NCBI RefSeq assembly: GCF_013359595.1
Contig: NZ_JABFMP010000004.1
Span: 124,001 to 188,000, forward strand
DNA length: 64,000 bases
Direction: 5' to 3'
Source: Pseudomonas sp. C1C7
Lineage (GTDB): Bacteria > Pseudomonadota > Gammaproteobacteria > Pseudomonadales > Pseudomonadaceae
Shown here: one piece after another, positions 53,359 through 61,185 of the stretch
Numbering within the stretch: the first letter of the stretch is position 1
Layout: every line of letters begins with the position of its first letter
Made by a program: the position numbers and the translations under genes
The notes under the pieces: generated by a model
Databases searched by the model: none
Told to the model about the DNA's origin: nothing
What the model saw: only the letters and a program-made list of their open reading frames with translations

Positions 53359-53928
53359 TCATTGGTTTTGCGGGGCGGTCTCGGCCGGCAACCGCCGCGC
53401 CGGCGCAGCGTTGAGCCAGCCTGCGAGCAGCCGCGTCGACAACGGAATGAAGAAATAAACCATCAAAGGCGTCAGGCACAGGGTGCTGATAAACACCTTG
53501 GGCAACAGCGCCATCTCGCCCAGCAACGGCTCCAGGACAAAGTTGAACAGCAGGGAAACCGGGAAGAACGCCAGCCAGATCGCCACCGCCTGTTTCCAGC
53601 GAGGTGGGCGCTGGCCGGCGGCGCCGAACCAGCCTTCGATGCCGCTGACGCGATGTTCGGTCGGATGGGCGAACAGGTCGCTGCCCCGCGCCAGCCAGGC
53701 GGTGCGTGAAGCGGAGTGCTCCCAGGCGTGCAGGGTCTGCCCGTCGGCGAAGCGGAAGATGATCTGGAATTCGTCATCGTCAGGCGGCGGCGCGAGTACG
53801 CCGGAGCCCAGATAACCGGGGAAGTCGGTGGCCAGTTGTTCGCCTTCGCGCAACCAGGCGATCAGGTCCTGATAGCGGCCATCGGCAACGCGGCGCGCAA
53901 CCATCAGGGTGACGGGAGAGGTAGACAT
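53359..53928 (-). CDS. ABM-domain (antibiotic biosynthesis monooxygenase-like) membrane protein
   Basis: 189 residues. The first ~100 form a ferredoxin-like ABM domain (VTLMVARRVADGRYQDLIAWLREGEQ; FQIIFRFADGQTLHAWEHS). Two hydrophobic segments follow (AVAIWLAFFPVSLLFNFVLEP; VFISTLCLTPLMVYFFIPL). Proteins of this architecture are uncharacterised. It diverges from the MerR gene at 54163. Confidence 0.78.
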   Translation of the reverse strand: MSTSPVTLMVARRVADGRYQDLIAWLREGEQLATDFPGYLGSGVLAPPPDDDEFQIIFRFADGQTLHAWEHSASRTAWLARGSDLFAHPTEHRVSGIEGWFGAAGQRPPRWKQAVAIWLAFFPVSLLFNFVLEPLLGEMALLPKVFISTLCLTPLMVYFFIPLSTRLLAGWLNAAPARRLPAETAPQNQ

Positions 53929-54097
53929 TTGTGTATCTCCAAAAGCAGATGCGTCGCTCCGGATAGGAGTTTCGCCAGGCGCAGCGCCGGGGTAGTGGGC
54001 TGCGTCTTGGGGGCAAGCAAGGAATATTCCCGATTCTACCTGCGACCTTCATGCGCTGTCCCTGCGACATTCAATCGCCCTCAGGACAAACCAGGCC

Positions 54098-54128
54098 TTG
54101 AAAGTGGGTGAGAGGAGGGCGTTACAAT
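54098..54128 (+). promoter_or_regulatory. Candidate MerR-type promoter (19-base spacer)
   Basis: TTGAAA at 54098-54103 and TACAAT at 54123-54128 with a 19-base spacer, 34 bases before the regulator's ATG. An over-long spacer is the hallmark of promoters remodelled by MerR-family proteins. Confidence 0.5.
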
Positions 54129-54162
54129 AGTCTCCAAATCACACACGGATGTAGATCGCCAA

Positions 54163-55122
54163 ATGCCTGTCCTCACTGACATTGCCCCAGGTGAGTCGAA
54201 TCTCCTTTCGCTCGAGCGGGAAGAGCTATTCCCGATTCGCGAGGTGGCGCGTCTGACAGGCGTGAACCCGGTCACCCTGCGCGCCTGGGAGCGGCGCTAT
54301 GGCCTGATCGTCCCCACGCGCACCGAAAGCGGGCATCGCCTGTATTCCATGGCCGATATCGAGCGAGTGCGCAGCATCCTCGACTGGATCGAGCGCGGCG
54401 TGGCCGTCAGCAAGATCGGCCGAATTCTCGCCAAGGCATCGCCGCTTCAGGCGCTGTCGCACATCATTCCCGAAAAACTGGTCCAGGCCGATTACGCGCA
54501 ATGGCAGTCGCAGATCCAGGCGGCGGTCAGTGCGTTCGACGATGTACAACTGGACCAGGTCTACTCGCAGATTTTTTCCACCTACACCCAGCCCGTCGTG
54601 TTCCAGGACATCCTGCTGCCGCTGTGGAAACAATTGCTGCAGCGCCAGGACTCCTTCGGCCGCACCAGCGAATGGCTGTTCCTCGACGGTTTCCTGCGTT
54701 CCCGGGTGTTGCAGCGCTTGCTGCTGGTGCGCGACACCAAACCCCGGCGTGTCATCGTCAGTGCCCTGGCGGGCCAGTGCCGCGAGCTGGAATTGCTGAT
54801 TGCCGCGCTGTTCCTGAGCGGCGGGCAAACCGGCGTGCGGGTGTTAACCATCGGCCAGCCGCTCGACGAATTGACCCTGGTCTGCGAACGGATCAAGCCC
54901 CAGGCGCTGGTGCTGTTTTCCAATCACGTGCCCGGCCCCGAACTGCCACGGCGGCTGAATCGGCTGGCGATGAGTGTGGATTGTCCGGTGTTGCTGGCGG
55001 GCGATGCGTCGGATCTGGCTCAGCAGAGCCTGGCGGGATCGTCGATCGGTTGCCTGGGGAATGAAGGTGCGGTGATGCGCCAGAGACTGAAACAGTTCCT
55101 GGCGGGCAATCTCGATACTTGA
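54163..55122 (+). CDS. MerR family transcriptional regulator (LitR/CarH-like architecture)
   Basis: 319 residues. N-terminal winged helix-turn-helix FPIREVARLTGVNPVTLRAW with ERRYGL and the arginine wing region (SGHRLYSM). The remainder resembles the helical plus B12-binding domains of LitR/CarH light regulators (DILLPLWKQLLQRQDSFGRTSEWLFLD is the helical part). The cobalamin-binding ExHxxG-type motif is absent; the corresponding place reads GQCREL. It may therefore not bind B12 itself and could signal via a partner. A short LOV photoreceptor lies 670 bases downstream on the other strand. Confidence 0.85.
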   Translation: MPVLTDIAPGESNLLSLEREELFPIREVARLTGVNPVTLRAWERRYGLIVPTRTESGHRLYSMADIERVRSILDWIERGVAVSKIGRILAKASPLQALSHIIPEKLVQADYAQWQSQIQAAVSAFDDVQLDQVYSQIFSTYTQPVVFQDILLPLWKQLLQRQDSFGRTSEWLFLDGFLRSRVLQRLLLVRDTKPRRVIVSALAGQCRELELLIAALFLSGGQTGVRVLTIGQPLDELTLVCERIKPQALVLFSNHVPGPELPRRLNRLAMSVDCPVLLAGDASDLAQQSLAGSSIGCLGNEGAVMRQRLKQFLAGNLDT

Positions 55123-55128
55123 GGCCGA

Positions 55129-55734
55129 TTAGAGATGCAGTGCCGGATGGGTCAACCGGTGCTGTTGCAGGATGTACTGGCGCAGGCGCTCGGTTTCATC
55201 CGTATCGTGCTGGCTCAGATGATAGGCATGGAAGCCCTGTTCGGTTTCCTTCTCGAGGGTGCCGCGCAAGGCGATCCGCTCGTAGCCCGAAGGGCTGAAC
55301 CACAACGCGAAATGCTTCGGCGCCTTGGTCTTGCTGCGCATTTCCAGCAGAACACCCTTGAACGACACTTCGTGTACCCACATCGAGCCCGGCTGCCCCT
55401 TGGAGTTTTCCAGGGCGACGGGCTCGTCGAGCACCAGGCGCCATGGCCGGACCAGCGGTCCGTCTTCGTAGATGCTGGGCACGCCAAGACGCAGATGCAG
55501 CGCATGAAACTCGTCTTCCACCAGATGCAGTGGGAAGGTCATTTGCTGGTTTTCGAAGTTGGCTTGAATGGTGACCTGCTCATGGGCAGCAAGGCGCGTG
55601 AGCAAGTCACGGATCTGCGAGCCGCCATTGACGAGCAAACTCGACGTCGCATCCCGTACGTTGAGAGCCGGGTTGTGCTGCATGGTCTGGATAAAATCCA
55701 GTTCATCCTGGGTCAGGAGCGCGTCGCGTTGCAT
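55129..55734 (-). CDS. YcgR/PilZ-like protein (putative c-di-GMP or flagellar-brake relative)
   Basis: 201 residues. The N-terminal half (LLTRLAAHEQVTIQANFENQQ) resembles the YcgR-N domain, and the C-terminal half is PilZ-like, with VSFKGVLLEMRSK in place of the usual D/N-x-S-x-x-G motif. The RxxxR arm expected for c-di-GMP binding is not evident, so binding is doubtful. It follows the LOV gene by 54 bases on the same strand and probably shares its transcript. Confidence 0.6.
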   Translation of the reverse strand: MQRDALLTQDELDFIQTMQHNPALNVRDATSSLLVNGGSQIRDLLTRLAAHEQVTIQANFENQQMTFPLHLVEDEFHALHLRLGVPSIYEDGPLVRPWRLVLDEPVALENSKGQPGSMWVHEVSFKGVLLEMRSKTKAPKHFALWFSPSGYERIALRGTLEKETEQGFHAYHLSQHDTDETERLRQYILQQHRLTHPALHL

Positions 55735-55788
55735 GGCTAGCTCGAAATATATAATTACAAAGTCATTGGTGATTGTAGTTAGTGACAA

Positions 55789-56265
55789 CTAATTCTGTGA
55801 AATGTTTGCGCCGTTCGTCGCCTTGAGTGCAGCAAGCTCGGCCTGAACCTTCGCCAACTGCGCTTCGAGCTGCGCCACGCGCTGCTGTGCCTTGACCTGC
55901 ACCGTCACATCTTTCTGCACGCCGATGAAGTAAACCTGGCCATCGTTCGGGTTTTTCACTGTCGAAAGGGACAGTTCATTCCAGAACGGCGTGCCGTCCT
56001 TCCTGTAGTTGCGCAGGATTTCCCGGCACGAGCCTTCGCTGTTCAACGCGTCGCGAATTTTTGGCAAGGCGTCCTGGTCGCGGTCGCCCGATTGCAGGAA
56101 ACGGCAATCCTGGTAAAGGATTTCTTCGCTGGTGTAACCGGTCAGGCGTTCGAAGGCCGGGTTGACGTAAATCAGGATCTTGTCCTGGTCGCCTTCCTTT
56201 TCGGCAATCACGATTCCGTCGTTGGAGGCGTTGATGGCCAGTTGCAGCAGCTTGGCGTTGATCAT
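55789..56265 (-). CDS. Short LOV-domain blue-light photoreceptor
   Basis: 158 residues: a single LOV/PAS core with short flanking helices. The photoactive Cys is residue 54 in the motif YQDCRFLQ, with FMN-binding Arg/Gln residues around it and the flavin-contact Gln in FIGVQKDVT. Closely resembles the P. putida short LOV proteins PpSB1-LOV and PpSB2-LOV, which have no effector domain. A coiled-coil C-terminus (QRVAQLEAQLAKVQAEL) probably mediates dimerisation. Light would form a Cys-FMN adduct and alter partner binding; the partner is unknown. It diverges from mioC. Confidence 0.93.
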   Translation of the reverse strand: MINAKLLQLAINASNDGIVIAEKEGDQDKILIYVNPAFERLTGYTSEEILYQDCRFLQSGDRDQDALPKIRDALNSEGSCREILRNYRKDGTPFWNELSLSTVKNPNDGQVYFIGVQKDVTVQVKAQQRVAQLEAQLAKVQAELAALKATNGANISQN

Positions 56266-56367
56266 CGGTGAAACCCTTCCTTGTGGGGGATTGGAGGCAT
56301 TCTAAAAGAACAATCGGGACCCTGCTGTTAATATCCGGGTCTTTGACTCAGCTCCAGGATCAGATTG

Positions 56368-56823
56368 ATGAAAGTCGCCATCATTTCCGGCTCGGTATAC
56401 GGCACGGCCGAGGAAGTCGCCCGTCACGCCGCCAGCCTTTTGAACGCCGCCGGTTTCGAAACCTCCTACAACCCCCGTGCCAGCCTCGCCGATCTCCAGG
56501 CATTCGGTCCCGAGGCCTTTCTGGCCGTGACCTCCACCACCGGCATGGGTGAATTGCCGGATAACGTGCAGCCGCTGTATTTCGCCATTCGCGACCAGTT
56601 GCCGGCGGCCTGGCGTGGTTTGCCCGGCGCGGTGATCGCCCTGGGCGATGCCAGTTACGGCGATACCTTCTGCGGCGGCGGCGAGCTGATGCGCGAGCTG
56701 TTCGGTGAGTTGGGCATTCGTGAAGTACTGCCGATGTTGCGTCTGGACGCCAGCGAAAGCGTCAACCCGGAAGCGGACGCCGAGCCCTGGCTCGCGGAAC
56801 TGGTCGGCGCGCTCAAGGGCTGA
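56368..56823 (+). CDS. mioC: Flavodoxin domain protein MioC
   Basis: 151-residue flavodoxin-like FMN protein. FMN phosphate loop SGSVYGTAEEVARHA and later TSTTGMGELPDN and GDASYGDTFCGGG match MioC, an electron carrier implicated in biotin synthase activity in E. coli. ATG at 56368; a TTG immediately before is in phase. Divergent from the LOV gene by 102 bases. Confidence 0.88.
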   Translation: MKVAIISGSVYGTAEEVARHAASLLNAAGFETSYNPRASLADLQAFGPEAFLAVTSTTGMGELPDNVQPLYFAIRDQLPAAWRGLPGAVIALGDASYGDTFCGGGELMRELFGELGIREVLPMLRLDASESVNPEADAEPWLAELVGALKG

Positions 56824-57054
56824 CCGACCGATACGAACGCTGCAACGGCGTTCGTCATGCTTCTGACGGGGCGGCTCACAGCACGCCCCGCATCCTCTAT
56901 GGCGACGGCCCTTTGACATGGATCCAAACTGTTTTGGCCGCTGACTCGTTCGGCCATCAAGCTGGCTGCCAATGCAACTCCGTGAACGGGGTGGGCTGAC
57001 TAGACTCGGTAGTCATTGGAAACACTCCATAATAAAAATAGAGGTTCCCCTGCC

Positions 57055-57837
57055 GTGAGCGTAGCCCCCGTTCAATCGCCTCAGAGTGTCAAAGACCTGG
57101 TCAGCCCTGCCGAATGGCAAGCCCGTGTGGACCTCGCCGCCTGTTACCGTCTGGTGGCCCAGCATGGTTGGGATGATCTGATTTTCACCCACATTTCCGC
57201 CAAGGTGCCCGGCACCGAGGACTTCCTGATCAATCCGTTCGGGATGATGTTCCACGAAATTACCGCCTCCAGCCTGGTCAAGGTCGATCAGGCCGGCAAC
57301 AAGCTGATGGACAGTCCCTACGAGATCAATCCGGCCGGGTACACCATCCACAGCGCGGTGCACGAAGTCCGTCACGACGTGGTTTGCGTACTGCACACCC
57401 ACACCGCCTCCGGTGTCGCGGTGTCGGCGCAGAAACAGGGCGTGTTGCCGATCAGCCAGCAGTCGCTGTTCGTGCTGTCGAGCCTGGCGTATCACGCCTA
57501 CGAAGGTGTGGCACTCAATCACGAAGAAAAGGCGCGGCTGCAAGCCGACCTCGGGGAAAACAATTTCCTGATGCTGCATAACCACGGCCTGCTGACCTGC
57601 GGCAGCAGCATCGCCGACACCTTCCTGATGATGTTCACCTTCCAGCGCGCCTGTGACATTCAGGTCATGGCGCAGACCGGTGGCGCGGAGCTGATCGCCA
57701 TCGAACCGCAGATCCTGGCAGGAGCCAAGGCGATGATCGCCGGCGTTACCAAAAGTGCCCAAGGCATGGGTGGCGCGTTGGCCTGGCCAGCGCTGCTGCG
57801 CAAACTCGATAAACTGGACCCGGGGTACAAACTCTAA
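57055..57837 (+). CDS. Class II aldolase/adducin family protein
   Basis: 260 residues from GTG at 57055, which has GAGG ten bases upstream; a TTG at 57016 is less likely. Metal ligands are visible in FTHISAKVPG, VLHTHTASG and MLHNHGLLTCG, the His triad of the aldolase/adducin fold. The substrate is unknown. The stop overlaps the ATG of the next gene, so the two act in one operon. Confidence 0.87.
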   Translation: MSVAPVQSPQSVKDLVSPAEWQARVDLAACYRLVAQHGWDDLIFTHISAKVPGTEDFLINPFGMMFHEITASSLVKVDQAGNKLMDSPYEINPAGYTIHSAVHEVRHDVVCVLHTHTASGVAVSAQKQGVLPISQQSLFVLSSLAYHAYEGVALNHEEKARLQADLGENNFLMLHNHGLLTCGSSIADTFLMMFTFQRACDIQVMAQTGGAELIAIEPQILAGAKAMIAGVTKSAQGMGGALAWPALLRKLDKLDPGYKL

Positions 57838-58739
57838 TGGCACTCGCGGAAATTCCCCTGTCGGCCTGGCGAAAGCGCAGCCGCACCTTTAGCTTCCGTG
57901 GCCAGACCATCCGTTACTGGACGGCAGGGCAGGGTGAGCCGCTGCTGCTCATCCATGGCTTCCCCAGCGCCAGTTGGGACTGGCATTACCTGTGGCAGCC
58001 GCTGACCCAGCGCTATCGCGTAATTGCCTGCGACATGCTCGGCTTTGGCGATTCAGCCAAACCCGTGGATCACGAATACAGCCTTCTTGAACAGGCCGAT
58101 CTGCAACAGGCGTTGCTGGCGCACATGAATGTCGTGGAGCCGGTGCACCTGCTGGCCCACGACTATGGCGACAGCGTGGCCCAGGAACTGTTGGCGCGGC
58201 ATTACGAATCGCACATCCGAATCGCCAGCTGCGTGTTCCTCAATGGCGGCCTGTTTCCGGAAACCCATCGCCCGGTGCTGATGCAGAAACTGCTGCTCAG
58301 CCCCCTGGGCTGGATGATCGGCCGCGCGTTCAGCCGCGATGCTCTGGTGAAGAGTTTTCGGCAGATTTTCGGCCCGAAAACCCGTCCCAGCGAAAGCGTG
58401 ATCGATGATTTCTGGAGCCTGATCGAGAGCAACCGTGGGCCGCGGGTCATGCACAAACTGATCGCCTACATTCCCGAGCGCCGCGTGCAGCGCGATCGTT
58501 GGGTCGGCGCGATGCAGCGTGGCGAGGTACCGCTGCGGGTAATCGACGGCGAGGTTGATCCGATCTCCGGCGCACACATGGTCGCGCGTTATCGCGAGCT
58601 GATTGCCGAGCCGGACACGGTGTTGCTGAACGACATCGGCCATTACCCGCAGATCGAAGCGCCGTGCCAGGTGCTCAAGCATTATCTGGAGTTTCGCGAC
58701 CGGCTGACATTACCTGCGCTCAAGGTCGCGTGTTCCTGA
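57837..58739 (+). CDS. Alpha/beta hydrolase (haloalkane dehalogenase/epoxide hydrolase-like)
   Basis: 300 residues. Oxyanion motif HGFPSASWDWHYLW, nucleophile Asp in LLAHDYGDSVAQ (Asp in place of Ser, as in dehalogenases and epoxide hydrolases), late acid IDGEVDPISG and His in DIGHYPQIEAP. The cap region carries helices around LLSPLGWMIGRAFSRD. Exact substrate is unknown. Translationally coupled to the aldolase gene. Confidence 0.88.
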   Translation: MALAEIPLSAWRKRSRTFSFRGQTIRYWTAGQGEPLLLIHGFPSASWDWHYLWQPLTQRYRVIACDMLGFGDSAKPVDHEYSLLEQADLQQALLAHMNVVEPVHLLAHDYGDSVAQELLARHYESHIRIASCVFLNGGLFPETHRPVLMQKLLLSPLGWMIGRAFSRDALVKSFRQIFGPKTRPSESVIDDFWSLIESNRGPRVMHKLIAYIPERRVQRDRWVGAMQRGEVPLRVIDGEVDPISGAHMVARYRELIAEPDTVLLNDIGHYPQIEAPCQVLKHYLEFRDRLTLPALKVACS

Positions 58740-58796
58740 AAAGATCGCAGCTTTCGGCAGGCCTTGTGTAGGAGCTGCCGAAGGCTGCGATCTTTT
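58739..58796. repeat. Inverted repeat, GATCGCAGCC REP family, after the hydrolase gene
   Basis: Arms at 58739-58760 and 58775-58796 (AAAAGATCGCAGCTTTCGGC and its near complement) ending in TTTT, so it may also terminate the aldolase-hydrolase operon. Confidence 0.8.
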
Positions 58797-58926
58797 AAAC
58801 ATCCATCAGAATTCATCATCCCCCAGCCTTATCGCGCACTATTCAGACTCCCTCGTGTTCATTGTGACCCGCAGCGCCGTGCCTGACACTCGGACCCATC
58901 GTCCCAAGGCCTGCTGGAGTCCCCCC

Positions 58927-59838
58927 ATGAGTCAATCTGTACGCTTCGAAGATAAAGTCGTGATCATCACCGGTGCAGGTGGCGGCCTGGGACGGGCGCA
59001 CGCACTGCTGTTCGCCAAACAGGGCGCCAAGGTTCTGGTCAACGATCTGGGCGGCTCGACCCAGGGCGAAGGCGCCAACGCTTCGGCGGCCGACCGTGTG
59101 GTGGCGCAAATCCGCGACGCCGGCGGCACCGCCGTGGCCAACCACGATTCGGTCACCGACGGCGACAAACTGGTCCAACACGCCATGGACGCCTTCGGCC
59201 GCGTCGATGTGGTGGTCAACAACGCCGGCATCCTGCGCGACAAGACGTTCCACAAGATGGAAGACGCCGACTGGGACCTGGTTTACCGCGTCCACGTCGA
59301 AGGCGCCTACAAGGTCACCCGCGCCGCCTGGCCGCACATGCGCGAGCAAAACTACGGACGGGTGATCTTCACCGCCTCCACGTCGGGCATCTACGGCAAC
59401 TTCGGCCAGTCCAACTACGGCATGGCCAAGCTCGGCCTCTACGGCCTGACCCGCACCCTGGCCCTGGAAGGGCGCAAGAACAACATCCTGGTCAACGCCA
59501 TCGCCCCCACCGGCGGCACCCGCATGACCGAAGGCCTGATCCCGCCGCAAGTGTTCGAGCAACTCAAGCCGGAACTGGTCAGCCCGCTGGTGGTGTACCT
59601 GGCCAGCGAAAACTGCCAGGACACCTCGGGCCTGTTCGAGGTCGGCGGCGGCTGGATGGGCAAGGTGCGCTGGGAACGCAGCCTCGGCGTCGGCTTCGAC
59701 CCACGGGCCGGGTTCTCACCGGAAGACGTGGCGGAGCATTGGTCGCAGATTTGTGATTTCGAAGGGGCGGCGCATCCGAAGGACAATATTGAAGCGCTGA
59801 AGGAAATGATGGGGAATTTGCAGAAGTATTCGCTTTAA
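58927..59838 (+). CDS. Short-chain dehydrogenase (3R-hydroxyacyl-CoA dehydrogenase/MFE-2-like)
   Basis: 303 residues. NAD(P) motif ITGAGGGLGRAHALLF, NNAG in VVNNAGILRDKTFHKM, catalytic Ser/Tyr/Lys in ASTSGIYGNFGQSNYGMAKLG. The NDLGGSTQGEGAN insertion and KTFHKM are characteristic of the dehydrogenase part of peroxisomal multifunctional enzyme type 2, pointing to fatty-acid or sterol-like beta-oxidation chemistry. ATG at 58927 follows CTGGAGT; an upstream in-frame ATG at 58855 is not family-like. Confidence 0.88.
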   Translation: MSQSVRFEDKVVIITGAGGGLGRAHALLFAKQGAKVLVNDLGGSTQGEGANASAADRVVAQIRDAGGTAVANHDSVTDGDKLVQHAMDAFGRVDVVVNNAGILRDKTFHKMEDADWDLVYRVHVEGAYKVTRAAWPHMREQNYGRVIFTASTSGIYGNFGQSNYGMAKLGLYGLTRTLALEGRKNNILVNAIAPTGGTRMTEGLIPPQVFEQLKPELVSPLVVYLASENCQDTSGLFEVGGGWMGKVRWERSLGVGFDPRAGFSPEDVAEHWSQICDFEGAAHPKDNIEALKEMMGNLQKYSL

Positions 59839-59849
59839 CAGGCGGTGAA

Positions 59850-59876
59850 ACCAAGCCGCTGTTTAGGCGGCTTGGC
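59850..59876 (+). terminator. Hairpin after the SDR gene
   Basis: CCAAGCCGC and GCGGCTTGG pair around a short loop about 12 bases after the stop; the T-run is weak (CGATTTCTT). Confidence 0.55.
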
Positions 59877-59882
59877 GATTTC

Positions 59883-60461
59883 TTAAAATATACTAAACGT
59901 ATCGCTTTTCTTTAAAGAAGTTTGATGCAGTCCAGTTGGGGGCTTTGACCGTTTTCCCATTTTCGTCACTTGCTCCCCACTCTCGAAAAGAAAGTTGTAA
60001 ACACTTACCAGTTCGCCATGTGACATTTCGGGCCGGAAGCATCCGTACATATAGTCATCCAGTGTAGCAGTGTGGGCATTGTTCCAGACTGGCGAGTCAT
60101 CGGGAGGCGAAACGTTGTCGGAGTAACCGAGTGTTCTGTAGCGCTCTAGCTCTCGTAGCTCGTGAGTGTAATAGCGAAGGTCGACGTCAGTAATTTGTAG
60201 CTGTCCGGATGGTGTGCGTTATTTTGCTTGCTACTCGACTGGCACCCGGCGGGAATCCGAATTCTCCGGCGTTATACTTTTTTGGGGATTTCCTGGTGTC
60301 GGTGGTGCGACCCCAGTTATTTCGATCCCTGTTTCAAATTCAATATAGCCAGGTCTTTTCTCTTTCAATCTTATGCCTGTTGGCGGTTTTTGCATTTTCA
60401 TATCCTTTTGAATTGGCACGTCATTGCAGACAAGTTTTCGTTGTCGAGCGTGAGCTGACAT
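59883..60461 (-). pseudogene. Decayed gene of unknown family with in-frame stops
   Basis: On the minus strand one phase is open from about 60461 (and further upstream without a clear start) to a TAA at 59883-59885, broken only by TAG at 60231-60233 and TAA at 60219-60221. The stretch after the breaks reads LQITDVDLRYYTHELRELE, then a WNNAHTATLDDYMYG segment; that before reads RPGYIEFETGIEITG. Composition is more AT-rich than the neighbours. It looks like the end of a horizontally acquired gene, conceivably a secreted or Rhs/effector-type C-terminus, but I do not recognise the family. The plus-strand frame at 60209-60514 is its antisense. Confidence 0.5.
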
Positions 60462-60513
60462 TTGTTCCGTCGCGCCAATTAAAGTTACAGCGATATGAAA
60501 AATTTGGGGTCTG

Positions 60514-60688
60514 AGAAAAGTGCGGGAATTTACATGGGGTATTGAGAGGTATTTCGATAATGTTGAGAAAAAGTCGAGAAAGTCCTCTGCGTAAAAAGAT
60601 ACTTCCTATGCAATTACAGGAAGGGCCTTGTAGGACATATGTTAAACAGCCAGTTGAAACCGACTGCCATCCCAAAACCATCACCCAT
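60514..60688. other. AT-rich gene-free stretch
   Basis: No gene, repeat or regulatory site recognised; several short frames lack family features. It continues the low-GC patch of the adjoining relic. Confidence 0.4.
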
Positions 60689-60716
60689 AAAAAAGGCCGC
60701 TGCAAAGGCAGCGGCC
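60689..60716 (-). terminator. Orphan strong terminator, minus strand
   Basis: Perfect nine-base arms GGCCGCTGC (60695-60703) and complement (60708-60716). Read on the minus strand it is followed by a six-T run. No intact minus-strand gene ends upstream of it within the window, suggesting the gene it served is gone. Confidence 0.8.
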
Positions 60717-60739
60717 AAGCAAGACGTTGGATCCAGGAG

Positions 60740-60825
60740 CTACAAATCAACGTCGGTGTACACGGGGCGGTGAGTCGAAAACTTCAAATCACCTGAAATC
60801 TGTTGCCGGCGGCGAGGGCGGATTG
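60740..60825 (-). pseudogene. Possible 3' remnant of a lost minus-strand gene
   Basis: A short open phase ends QQISGDLKFSTHRPVYTDVDL and TAG at 60740-60742, about 24 bases before the orphan terminator. Upstream it is closed by TGA after some 34 codons. The ending looks protein-like and is well placed for the terminator, but I cannot name a family; chance is possible. Confidence 0.3.
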
Positions 60826-60958
60826 CCTGTCGCTGTCGGGGCTTTCAATGTCTTGTGAAAGCGCAGTCAGGGTAAGGCTTTGCAGTCGGCGGAAAAACAG
60901 CGATTCCTGACATGCACTATTACAGGGCGGACAACAGTCGCCTGTCCTCGCGCATTCA

Positions 60959-61092
60959 CTGTAGCAGCTGCCGCAGGCTGCGTTCGGCTGCGTAGCAGTC
61001 GCCAGGTCCTTAACCCGGTTAATCACGTAAATCGTGCATGCAGGATTTACGACTGCTTCGCAGCCGGACGCAGCCTGTGGCAGCTGCTACAG
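60959..61092. repeat. Large inverted repeat (REPIN-like), GCAGCTGC(C)GCAGGCTGCG type
   Basis: About 43-base arms (60959-61001 and 61050-61092) with a few mismatches, flanking a second small dyad (GTAAATC/GATTTAC near 61027-61050). Two nested dyads make this the longest repeat of the window. Confidence 0.8.
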
Positions 61093-61185
61093 GGATTTGT
61101 GGGTTCATGCGTTCGGGTGATGGCTCGCCATCGAACTCATTCATGCACCGTGCAAATCCCCGCTCCCCAGGCTTGGTAATCCTTT

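Noticed and set aside
60413..60430. Sigma-54-like sequence TTGGCACGTCATTGCA
   Set aside because: The GG-to-GC spacing is nine bases instead of ten, which normally abolishes function, and it lies inside the gene relic.
60209..60514. Plus-strand hydrophobic frame of 101 codons
   Set aside because: It is antisense to the relic phase, has no ribosome site and no family resemblance.
60784..61026. Minus-strand frame of 80 codons near the large repeat
   Set aside because: Its first part is made of REPIN sequence and the rest lacks motifs; the neighbouring phase ending TDVDL looks more protein-like.
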